A stretch of 44,687 nucleotides of DNA from a virus, in IMG/VR virus record IMGVR_UViG_3300037560_000145, positions 1 to 44,687 of that record; one strand, 5' to 3'. Positions 14,213 through 20,269 of this stretch are shown here, in pieces; position 1 is the stretch's first letter; every line of letters starts with the position of its first letter. The notes below the pieces were generated by a model, which saw only the letters and a program-made list of their open reading frames with translations, was not told the DNA's origin and ran no database searches. The position numbers were made by a program, and so were the translations under genes.

Positions 14213-14369
14213 CAAATGCAACCACACACCAGCACCGGTAAACCCGATAGAGCGCGATATCTGGGAGCGGCTCATGTCCAAGACCCATATCAAGGCCAGG
14301 TGCGAGAATTGCGGTATGTGGCGCGTTTGGATTGAGAAATATAAACAGTATCGATCGGAGGATTTATAA
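14205..14369 (+). CDS. Small zinc-finger protein, 54 residues
   Basis: ATG 14205 overlaps the end of the preceding gene. Product MSNKCNHTPAPVNPIERD... has CNH near the start and CENCGMWRVW near the end, a C/H-C-C set that can bind zinc. Too short for a firm family; probable DNA- or protein-binding adaptor. Confidence 0.5.
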   Translation: MSNKCNHTPAPVNPIERDIWERLMSKTHIKARCENCGMWRVWIEKYKQYRSEDL

Positions 14370-14564
14370 GTGACCAGAGAGCTTTATTGCCGACACGGAA
14401 CCTTTACTGATAAGTGTTTTGCCTGTAAAGGTGAAGCAATTCAGCGTCTGCGCGGCCAGCTTCAAAATTGTGTCAACCATCTTGATAGAGCAAACCGCAG
14501 AGATGAATATGACGAGGTAATAGCATCGGCCAATAAGGCGCTTTACGAAACTCTGCATAGTTAG
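14370..14564 (+). CDS. Small cysteine-containing protein, 64 residues
   Basis: GTG start at 14370, directly after the previous stop, with GGAGG shortly upstream. N-terminal CRHGTFTDKCFACKG (zinc knuckle-like), then a helix (EAIQRLRGQLQNCVNHLDRANRRDEYDEV). This knuckle plus helix layout recurs in small early phage proteins. Function unknown. Confidence 0.5.
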   Translation: MTRELYCRHGTFTDKCFACKGEAIQRLRGQLQNCVNHLDRANRRDEYDEVIASANKALYETLHS

Positions 14565-14580
14565 CTATTAAGGATCAACC

Positions 14581-14676
14581 ATGAAACTCAACGTTTTCCA
14601 ATCAACCCTAATCATGCTGGTGCTGCAGATATCAGTGGCCGGTGTTATTTATTGTTCAATTGATTATGTGATATGA
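14581..14676 (+). CDS. 31-residue single-pass membrane peptide
   Basis: ATG 14581 has AAGGA six bases upstream; the product MKLNVFQSTLIMLVLQISV... is nearly all one hydrophobic helix, ending in IDYVI. The stop overlaps the start of the next gene (ATGA at 14673). Such tiny membrane peptides are easily missed. It could modulate an inner-membrane protein, which is speculation. Confidence 0.5.
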   Translation: MKLNVFQSTLIMLVLQISVAGVIYCSIDYVI

Positions 14677-14879
14677 CCTTTGAAATTCCAATGACCGATT
14701 CCGGAGGCTGGGGATGCACCGTTTGCGGCAGGTTCGTATCAGGCAAAGATGGCAAGCCTTCGTCGCACTACTGGAACCTAGAGCGCCAGGAGGTCTATTG
14801 TGGCGCAGTGGATAGCCTCGATCGACATGAAGAAATAGCGAAATTAACTGGAGAAAACCATGACACACCACAAACTTAA
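14673..14879 (+). CDS. Hypothetical zinc-binding protein, 68 residues
   Basis: Carries GWGCTVCGRFVSGKDGKPSSHYW and a later YCGAVDSL, a set of Cys and His residues typical of a small zinc-ribbon. It overlaps the gene before by four bases and the DUF3850 gene by 20. No family recognised. Confidence 0.5.
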   Translation: MTFEIPMTDSGGWGCTVCGRFVSGKDGKPSSHYWNLERQEVYCGAVDSLDRHEEIAKLTGENHDTPQT

Positions 14880-15144
14880 GACAGATTCAGACGTTTTCCA
14901 AAGCGTTTTCCTTGATATAAAAAAGTATGAAATCAGATTTAATGATAGAAAATTCTCTGTGGATGACAAATTAACACTGAAAGAAACAATATTTACCGGA
15001 GAAGAAATGTCGGATGGAAAGCCGCTGGAATACACAGGCAGCGAAATTTACGCCAAGGTAACCCATATTCTTGAGGGTCCGGTTTATGGCCTATCGCGTG
15101 ACTGGGTAATAATGAGTATTGTCGTCCTCGATCGTCGGAATTGA
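14860..15144 (+). CDS. DUF3850 (ASCH/PUA-like) protein
   Basis: The 94 residues match the DUF3850 pattern: HHKLKTDSDVFQSVFLDIKKYEIRFNDRKFSVDDKLTLKET, then GEEMSDGKPLEYTGSEIYAKVTHIL, and YGLSRDWVIMSI. This family has an ASCH/PUA-like fold thought to bind RNA or modified nucleotides; its role in phages is unknown. It is the last gene before a terminator (15237), closing the first rightward transcription unit. GGAG upstream. Confidence 0.85.
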   Translation: MTHHKLKTDSDVFQSVFLDIKKYEIRFNDRKFSVDDKLTLKETIFTGEEMSDGKPLEYTGSEIYAKVTHILEGPVYGLSRDWVIMSIVVLDRRN

Positions 15145-15236
15145 TCCAATAATTCCCACACCGTAATAATTCCAGCTTGACTTCGGGTGTCGTTGGATTA
15201 GTATCTACACAACGCCTTGATAAGCGTATGAATGGC

Positions 15237-15259
15237 GGGACTGAATTTTAGTCCCTTTT
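15237..15259 (+). terminator. Intrinsic terminator before the replication genes
   Basis: Perfect six-base stem GGGACT-GAATTTT-AGTCCC followed by TTTTG. It ends the first rightward unit and lies 87 bases before the replication genes at 15346, so early transcription may need antitermination or a new promoter to reach them. Confidence 0.65.
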
Positions 15260-15263
15260 GATT

Positions 15264-15299
15264 TCGGCTCCTGAGCCGACCCAGATCAACCAATTGATC
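15264..15299. repeat. Two adjacent perfect inverted repeats (possible origin or operator)
   Basis: TCGGCTC-CT-GAGCCGA (15264-15279) and GATCAA-CCAA-TTGATC (15284-15299) are each perfect palindromes with short loops, placed directly between the terminator and the first replication gene. Phage origins often have such dyads beside the initiator gene; they could equally regulate translation of the next gene. Function inferred. Confidence 0.45.
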
Positions 15300-15345
15300 G
15301 ACCCGCCCGGTAATTATCAACGGGAGTCGAATTCAAAGGGGATTT

Positions 15346-15678
15346 ATGAAAGTCCGCAAGAAAGTCACCATCTTAGAATGTCCAGTCTGCTACGATCAAT
15401 TAATCCACGTTCGATTGAATACCGGGCACGAATTCATCAAGTGCAAAAGCAACTGTGATCCGATATCGATCAATCTAAGAATCGCTGAAAAGTACAAATT
15501 ACCCACGCCAAAAAAACTCAAAGAGGTTGCATTCGGTCAATTCTTCCTCGATGTGATTAGTCACGCCAGGAGCATTGGTAAGCAGATATCGAACGAGGAC
15601 AAAGAGCAGGAGCGGGTTATCTGGCAGCGAATGAGGGCGATTAAATCAAGCCAGGAAAGGAGTCATTCTAGTGCCTAA
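15346..15678 (+). CDS. Zinc-finger protein upstream of replication initiator
   Basis: 110 residues; the start has CPVCYDQLIHVRLNTGHEFIKCKSNC, a four-cysteine ribbon, followed by a helical basic domain (AEKYKLPTPKKLKEVAFGQFFLDVISHARSIGKQI). It overlaps the initiator-like gene by eight bases and thus probably acts in replication. AAAGGGGA gives a strong ribosome site. No family recognised. Confidence 0.6.
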   Translation: MKVRKKVTILECPVCYDQLIHVRLNTGHEFIKCKSNCDPISINLRIAEKYKLPTPKKLKEVAFGQFFLDVISHARSIGKQISNEDKEQERVIWQRMRAIKSSQERSHSSA

Positions 15679-16399
15679 TGATTCATCTGGATGGATATGC
15701 CTCCATCGAGCTATAGTCGAATGGGACTGGTATGACGACGCAAACACCATGCGATTATTTATTCACTGCCTACTGAAAGCTAACCATACTGATAAGAACT
15801 GGCGAGGGATAGAAGTTAAAAGGGGGCAGTTCATAACGTCGCACGATACCCTATCAAAAGAGCTAAAGCTTTCAATAAAACAAATTAGAACATCGATAAC
15901 TAAGCTAAAAAGGACCGGCGAAGTGGCAGGCCAATCTAGCTCGCAACATACTGTTTTAACTATAAAAAACTATGAAGAGTATCAGGCGAGGGGCAAGCCA
16001 TCGGCAGACGAGGGGCAGGCTAAGGGCAAGCAAGGGGCAGCTACTAACAATGATAACAATGAAATAAAAGATCTTTCTCCGGATAAATCCGAAGAGAACA
16101 ATATTAAATATACCGATGATGACATGAAATTATCACAATGGATTTATGGACTGGTTGTGAACGTTGCACCTAAAACCAAAAAACCTAATTTCTGCAAGTG
16201 GTCTGAAACTGTTCGATTGATGAGAGAAAAAGACAAATTAACTCATCGGGAAATAGCCGAGGTTTTCAAGTGGGCGAATAACGATGATTTCTGGAATACC
16301 AATATTTTGAGCACTGAAAAACTGAGAAGAAAATTTAGTGTATTACACGCCAAATATGAAAGCCAAAAAGTAGAAAAACAAACAGAGTATTTTGTATGA
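15671..16399 (+). CDS. Replication initiator/helicase loader-like protein
   Basis: GTG 15671 with GGAG about eight bases upstream. The N-terminal ~110 residues (WICLHRAIVEWDWYDDANTMRLFIHCLLKANH ... RGQFITSHDTLSKELKLSIKQIRTSITKLKRTGEVAG) match the winged-helix domain of phage replisome organisers; a polar linker follows (about 113-150, KGKQGAATNNDNNE), then a C-terminal helical domain (about 160-235). It directly precedes the helicase gene, so it probably binds the origin and loads that helicase, as in lambdoid O/P and DnaD-type pairs. Specific family name uncertain. Confidence 0.75.
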   Translation: MPNDSSGWICLHRAIVEWDWYDDANTMRLFIHCLLKANHTDKNWRGIEVKRGQFITSHDTLSKELKLSIKQIRTSITKLKRTGEVAGQSSSQHTVLTIKNYEEYQARGKPSADEGQAKGKQGAATNNDNNEIKDLSPDKSEENNIKYTDDDMKLSQWIYGLVVNVAPKTKKPNFCKWSETVRLMREKDKLTHREIAEVFKWANNDDFWNTNILSTEKLRRKFSVLHAKYESQKVEKQTEYFV

Positions 16400-17367
16400 A
16401 TATAATTCCAAACATAGATTACAACGATCGAGAACTGATGAACTTCATTGGCAAACAGGAAGCTCAATCAATCCAGTCAACCTTGTTTTACCGCGAACAG
16501 GTAGAGCACCGGCTTAAACATGGCTGGCAGCTTCGAGGTGATCCGTTGCCGTGGAAAAAGACACACGACCTGATTAAGTTCGGACCAGGCCAAGTTTCAA
16601 TATGGGCAGGAATCAACGGACATAAAAAATCGTTACTGTCAGGAATGGTGATGCTATGGCTTGCCCAATACACAAAGGTCGGTGTCGCATCCTTTGAAAT
16701 GCCGGTTATCGACACCATGGAAAGAATGATTTCTCAGGCCGCTGGTTGCATGCCTTCACCTGACTTTGGCCAACAGTGGCTGCAGTGGGGCCAGAATAGG
16801 CTGTTTTTCTACGATCAGCTGGATTCTGTACCAACGGAGCGGGTATTGGGCGCGTTGTACTACATGGCCCACGAATGCGGCTGCACTCACGTGATGGTCG
16901 ACTCACTAACAAAATGCGGGCTTAGAAGCGGCGATCGAGACGCAGAGAAAAAATTCCTCGATACACTGGCTGCCGCTGCAAAGGCGCTCGGTATCCATAT
17001 CCACCTGGTTGCCCACGTAAGAAAGCCACCACAAGGGGGTGATGAGCATATCCCCGGGCGCTTCGATGTTCGTGGAGCTGGTGAAATAACCGACATGGTC
17101 GACAATGTTCTAATCGTCTGGGCTGATAAGAAAAAAGATAAACTGAGAAATAAAACAAATGCCGGTTTTCCCCTCAGCGATCCGGAACAGGAATATTTCA
17201 ACAACAGGCCAGACCAGCGATTGATAGTCGCCAAGCAAAGGTTTGGCCGGTGGGAAGACACGATCGCACTGTGGTTCGATTCTGAATCAATGCAATTCAC
17301 CGGCGACGGTTTTGGCAACAAACTTCCCTTTGATGTAAATCCCCCGCAGGAGCTGGATTATGGATAG
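16396..17367 (+). CDS. DnaB/RecA-fold replicative helicase
   Basis: 323 residues covering the RecA-like motor only; the DnaB N-terminal domain is missing. Motifs: Walker A GINGHKKS at residues 72-79 (the usual glycine before the lysine is itself a lysine), SFEMP, a Walker B-like HVMVDSLTKCG, HLVAHVRKP, then GAGEITDMVDNVLIV and KQRFGRWEDTIALWFD, the order of the DnaB/Twinkle/T7 gp4 family. The start overlaps the stop of the initiator-like gene (ATGA). It would unwind DNA for the host polymerase, since the window has none. Confidence 0.88.
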   Translation: MNIIPNIDYNDRELMNFIGKQEAQSIQSTLFYREQVEHRLKHGWQLRGDPLPWKKTHDLIKFGPGQVSIWAGINGHKKSLLSGMVMLWLAQYTKVGVASFEMPVIDTMERMISQAAGCMPSPDFGQQWLQWGQNRLFFYDQLDSVPTERVLGALYYMAHECGCTHVMVDSLTKCGLRSGDRDAEKKFLDTLAAAAKALGIHIHLVAHVRKPPQGGDEHIPGRFDVRGAGEITDMVDNVLIVWADKKKDKLRNKTNAGFPLSDPEQEYFNNRPDQRLIVAKQRFGRWEDTIALWFDSESMQFTGDGFGNKLPFDVNPPQELDYG

Positions 17368-17608
17368 CACACAAGTACTCGAGTGGTCACAAAAGCTAAA
17401 TGCATTCCGAAGGCGGTCAATGTCCACCATGATCGAATGTAATTTGAGCTCGTTTCGGGGTGATGTGATATCAGATTATGTGCCAATTTGTATCGGTGAC
17501 AAAGAGATATGCGACAGGGCTGCAGCTGTATTCAGAGACCGGCTAAAAGACAGAGAGGGGCACCGCGGGCCGGATACAATCCAATATCATAGACGGAGGA
17601 ATAGATAA
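17360..17608 (+). CDS. Hypothetical protein, 82 residues
   Basis: Overlaps the helicase end by eight bases. The product is Arg-rich at its end (DTIQYHRRRNR) with SQKLNAFRRRSMS near the start and a small strand-rich middle. Its position suggests a replication accessory, but no family is recognised. Confidence 0.55.
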   Translation: MDSTQVLEWSQKLNAFRRRSMSTMIECNLSSFRGDVISDYVPICIGDKEICDRAAAVFRDRLKDREGHRGPDTIQYHRRRNR

Positions 17609-17931
17609 TGAATTATAGGGAAATGACCGATCTCGAAATTAATAAGGCTGTGGCTGAAATTAATGGTTATACCTTCACGATAGACGGCACTGTGGTATTA
17701 GGTATGCTCGCCAATGTTCCATTGCCTGAATACTGCAACGTAGCCAATGATGCATGGCCGATTATTTTGGGGAACAGGATAAGCGTTTTTGATACTGGTG
17801 AGAATGTTTATGGATGGGCGGCATCCACAAGCGTATTTGATTTTTATTCTCACGGCGATCAAATCAGCCATTTCGACAAAAACCCACTGCGCGCAGCAAT
17901 GATCGTATTCTTGAAGATGAAAGAGCAGTGA
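17608..17931 (+). CDS. NinX-like DUF2591 protein
   Basis: MNYREMTDLEINKAVAEINGY, CNVANDAWPIILGNRIS and the ending NPLRAAMIVFLKM are the recognisable conserved blocks of the DUF2591/NinX family, common in lambdoid phages and of unknown function. 107 residues is the usual size. Start overlaps the preceding stop by one base (TAATG). Confidence 0.8.
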   Translation: MNYREMTDLEINKAVAEINGYTFTIDGTVVLGMLANVPLPEYCNVANDAWPIILGNRISVFDTGENVYGWAASTSVFDFYSHGDQISHFDKNPLRAAMIVFLKMKEQ

Positions 17932-18113
17932 ACGTTTCAGATATCAAGCATGGCCTATTCCAAATGACCACCAGCGAAGAGATATCGAAATACACAATTG
18001 CTCTGAACAAGGCAGAGCTTGACGAAAAAGTAGTTTTAACGAATTCCGATGCCGATGAAATAGATTCATTCATTCGGGACAATAGAGAAGCCCTTCACGG
18101 GGCATTACATTAA
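17928..18113 (+). CDS. Hypothetical acidic protein, 61 residues
   Basis: GTG start overlaps the stop of the NinX-like gene. Contains MTTSEEISKYTIALNKAELDEKVVL and is helical and acidic. No family recognised. Confidence 0.5.
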   Translation: MNVSDIKHGLFQMTTSEEISKYTIALNKAELDEKVVLTNSDADEIDSFIRDNREALHGALH

Positions 18114-18129
18114 CCGAGAGGTTCAACCA

Positions 18130-18537
18130 ATGGAAGATATTGATATGGGCGTAGCAGCAGAAGCACAGAAAATACTCGACAACGAGGCGGGACCAGGTAC
18201 ACCGAAAGATCCCGCCATAAAATTAACCTCAGTAGATCAAATACCAGACGCGGAAAGGGTGCACAACATCAACGTTGATAAGCTCCGGAGCGTCGACGAC
18301 AAGAAAATCGTTGAAGCATGCAAAGCGATGGAAGCGATCGACTAAGAGCGCTCCAATCTGAACGACAAAGCCAGCGAAATTAGGTCTGGTTTAGAAATGC
18401 TCGGTATTCCTTCGGCTGCATTCAACGCTGCCTATGCCCGGTACAAGATGGGTGAAGCCAAGCGAGCTGAATTGGGCCCAGCCATCGCCAAGTGTTTTAA
18501 GGCTTTAGATGCTGGCTACCAGCCAGGGTTATTCTAA
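18130..18537 (+). pseudogene. Gene broken by one in-frame stop (GapR/DUF2312-like)
   Basis: One continuous frame from ATG 18130 to TAA 18535-18537, interrupted only by TAA at 18343-18345. The protein before the stop ends KKIVEACKAMEAID and resumes at once with ERSNLNDKASEIRSGLEML ... IPSAAFNAAYARYKMGEAKRAE and ends YQPGLF. The helix pattern resembles phage proteins near the GapR/DUF2312 class, which bind DNA. The downstream 63 codons keep good coding character with a terminal QPGLF that fits a clamp-binding peptide, so the break looks recent, or the stop is read through, or it is a sequencing error. Good ribosome site (GAGAGG). Restart at ATG 18397 is possible. Confidence 0.65.
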
Positions 18538-18570
18538 CTATCACGCACAAGGACGTGCAAAGGATTCCAA

Positions 18571-18699
18571 ATGACTAAACCAACAAAAACACAAATAGAC
18601 CGCTGCGCATCTATGGGGTGGGAATACCAGGGCGATGGGATATTTATTCGGGGAGAGGAAATTGGGTGGTTCACTACTGATGGGTTTGTGAAGGAATAA
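18571..18699 (+). CDS. Small hypothetical protein, 42 residues
   Basis: ATG 18571 is preceded by AAAGGA; the product MTKPTKTQIDRCASMGW... has YQGDGIFIRGEEIGWF, a compact strand pattern. It lies 33 bases after the broken gene and before the promoter at 18736. Short but with a clear start and stop. No family recognised. Confidence 0.5.
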   Translation: MTKPTKTQIDRCASMGWEYQGDGIFIRGEEIGWFTTDGFVKE

Positions 18700-18735
18700 A
18701 TATTGACATACATCAACGAAATACGCTCATAATCC

Positions 18736-18763
18736 TTGCAGATGTACGATATACGTGTATAAT
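18736..18763 (+). promoter_or_regulatory. Rightward promoter for the 18797-19430 genes
   Basis: TTGCAG (18736-18741), 16-base spacer, TATAAT (18758-18763). A second possible site upstream has TTGACA (18703-18708) with CATAAT (18728-18733) at a longer 19-base spacer. Either could drive the three small genes that follow. Confidence 0.6.
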
Positions 18764-18796
18764 ACTTACATCAACTAAGGAAACGGAGCAAACGAA

Positions 18797-19006
18797 ATGA
18801 GCAAATATACAGTAGAGGGTACAGAAGGCGAGCTAGTAGGAACTACAACTAGTGTTGAGAGGGCTAGAAGAATGTGTGAAGAATATTTCCAAAATGGTGT
18901 TACCCCATCAGCAAAAGAGATTAGAGCAGACTTAAAAATCATTGGAACTTCAAGAGTCCCTACTAACATGGATGACAGCTACGCTTGCTGGATTAAGGAG
19001 GCATAA
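18797..19006 (+). CDS. Hypothetical protein, 69 residues
   Basis: MSKYTVEGTEGELVGTTTSVERARRMCEEYFQNGVTPSAKEIRADL: a strand-turn-helix start then helix. Promoter at 18736, GGAG upstream of the start. Its product overlaps the next start by one base (TAATG). No family recognised. Confidence 0.55.
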   Translation: MSKYTVEGTEGELVGTTTSVERARRMCEEYFQNGVTPSAKEIRADLKIIGTSRVPTNMDDSYACWIKEA

Positions 19007-19218
19007 TGAACAACTCACAATTTAAGATCATCTTAGACGGCAAGGATGCAGGGCATGCGGGCTCTGAAACCGAGGCAAGGAAGCTGCTTGGCAAAATGGG
19101 CTGCATATCGCCTCTTAAGGATTTTAAGGACTGGCAGTGGGGCTCCGACCATATCAAGGGCTACGTAATCCGGGGCGACAGACATAGCTTTGAACTCATC
19201 AAAGAGTCGCAGGCATGA
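19006..19218 (+). CDS. Hypothetical protein, 70 residues
   Basis: Very strong ribosome site AAGGAGG five bases before ATG 19006. Small mixed alpha/beta protein with a KIILDGKDAGHAG start and GSDHIKGYVIRGDRHSFELI end. No family recognised; co-transcribed with its neighbours. Confidence 0.55.
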   Translation: MNNSQFKIILDGKDAGHAGSETEARKLLGKMGCISPLKDFKDWQWGSDHIKGYVIRGDRHSFELIKESQA

Positions 19219-19430
19219 ACATTAGAGAAAATGCACCACTACCAGACGACGCGCAACCGCCTACACCATCCCAACAAGCCAAAGCGATGGGACTGAAAAA
19301 CCTATCGCAAGTCATAGAGCTATCAGGCTGGCCACGATCCACGCTTGTCGATATGCACCGCAATCATCCAAAGCGATTTGAGATTGTATTGCTTGGCTGT
19401 TTGGCAAAAGTGCAAATGCCGCCACATTAA
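19215..19430 (+). CDS. Small helix-turn-helix-like regulator
   Basis: PSQQAKAMGLKNLSQVIELSGWPRSTLVDMHRNHPKRFEIVLLGCLAKV has the layout of a small phage HTH regulator: helix, turn with SGWPRSTL recognition helix, and a second helix. Such proteins are frequent in phages beside promoters. Start in the preceding stop (ATGA). DNA target unknown. Confidence 0.55.
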   Translation: MNIRENAPLPDDAQPPTPSQQAKAMGLKNLSQVIELSGWPRSTLVDMHRNHPKRFEIVLLGCLAKVQMPPH

Positions 19431-19497
19431 ACTTTCGTAATGTCGGCTAAATCTGAAATGGTTGGTTTATACTGAGCGAAATCAACGGGAGAACAAA

Positions 19498-19692
19498 GTG
19501 AACAGACTAACCGAGATAAAAGACCTGGCACTACAAATAAACCGATCGGACGATGCCCTGGTCATAGCCGCATCTGCCGCAAGGATTGAGCAATTGGCGC
19601 AGGAGGAAATCGATAACCGAGAGTCGTTCAAATCAACCCTCAGCGACCTGGTTGACATATCCCAGGACATACTCGGGACTAATCTTCAATAA
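19498..19692 (+). CDS. Hypothetical helical protein, 64 residues
   Basis: GTG 19498 has GGGAG about seven bases upstream, favoured over the upstream frame from 19462. Product almost entirely helical (LTEIKDLALQINRSDDALVIAASAARIEQLAQEEID), likely a small coiled-coil dimer. It ends six bases before the next promoter. No family recognised. Confidence 0.5.
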   Translation: MNRLTEIKDLALQINRSDDALVIAASAARIEQLAQEEIDNRESFKSTLSDLVDISQDILGTNLQ

Positions 19693-19697
19693 GAAAT

Positions 19698-19726
19698 GTG
19701 ACACTTTGCAAAACCGGTGTTATATC
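19698..19726 (+). promoter_or_regulatory. Promoter of the secreted-protein cassette
   Basis: GTGACA (19698-19703), 17-base spacer, TATATC (19721-19726). Expected start near 19733; the leader then carries AAGGAG at 19756-19761 before the TTG start at 19768. Confidence 0.55.
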
Positions 19727-19767
19727 TAAAACCTCAGTGAAAACTGACCAACAGAAGGAGATCTACC

Positions 19768-20133
19768 TTGAGAAAGAGTAAATTTTTGCTAATCGGAGTA
19801 ATTACGGCATTCTTGTCGCAATCGCTCATGGCACTCGGACACGATGTCGTGACGATGGAAGAGGTCCAGGTACCAGCGATCGTGCTGCATATCGAAGACC
19901 TGAAAGCCGTTGCGAGCAATACCACATCATACAAATTAACCGGCTATGAAGAATCGACTGCAATCCCAGTCACTGAACAGTTTGGCGGTGCTGTTCTGGC
20001 TTATACCGGTAATGCTGCGACCATGAACTACCACGGACCCACTGAGAATATACTAACCCTCGCCCTGCTTTCTGTTGCTGATACAAACTTCGAACGGTAC
20101 ACGGCGGCCGTCCCGTTTCGTTGGCGGGGATAA
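19768..20133 (+). CDS. Secreted protein in its own transcription cassette
   Basis: TTG start at 19768 with a very strong AAGGAG seven to eight bases upstream, similar to the T7 gene 10 ribosome site. Residues 1-22 form a Sec signal (KFLLIGVITAFLSQSLMA, cleavage near ALG); the mature part is a small beta-rich protein (about 95 residues) with no cysteine. It is preceded by a promoter (19698-19726) and followed 33 bases later by an intrinsic terminator (20166-20193), so it is a self-contained unit like a 'moron'. A periplasmic role such as superinfection exclusion is inference; no family recognised. Confidence 0.6.
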   Translation: MRKSKFLLIGVITAFLSQSLMALGHDVVTMEEVQVPAIVLHIEDLKAVASNTTSYKLTGYEESTAIPVTEQFGGAVLAYTGNAATMNYHGPTENILTLALLSVADTNFERYTAAVPFRWRG

Positions 20134-20165
20134 CTCCTAAAAAATGAAGATAAAAACGTAGACAG

Positions 20166-20193
20166 AAAGCCCGGGTATGATCTGGGCTTTTTT
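20166..20193 (+). terminator. Strong intrinsic terminator ending the early region
   Basis: AAAGCCCGG-GTATGAT-CTGGGCTTTTTT: seven to nine paired bases with a T6 run. It closes the cassette at 19768 and separates the early from the late region. Confidence 0.85.
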
Positions 20194-20210
20194 GCGTCTG
20201 GAATGTGGTC

Positions 20211-20216
20211 TATACT
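20211..20216 (+). promoter_or_regulatory. Possible late promoter (-10 only)
   Basis: TATACT lies just after the terminator and 54 bases before the first late gene, but the -35 position is the T-run of the terminator, not a TTGACA. A similar TATAnT with no good -35 precedes other gene groups (19468, 24369), so an activator may be needed. Confidence 0.35.
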
Positions 20217-20269
20217 CTGGTAATTATTATGTGAATGTAATCAACAAGCCATTAAACTAGACATAAATT

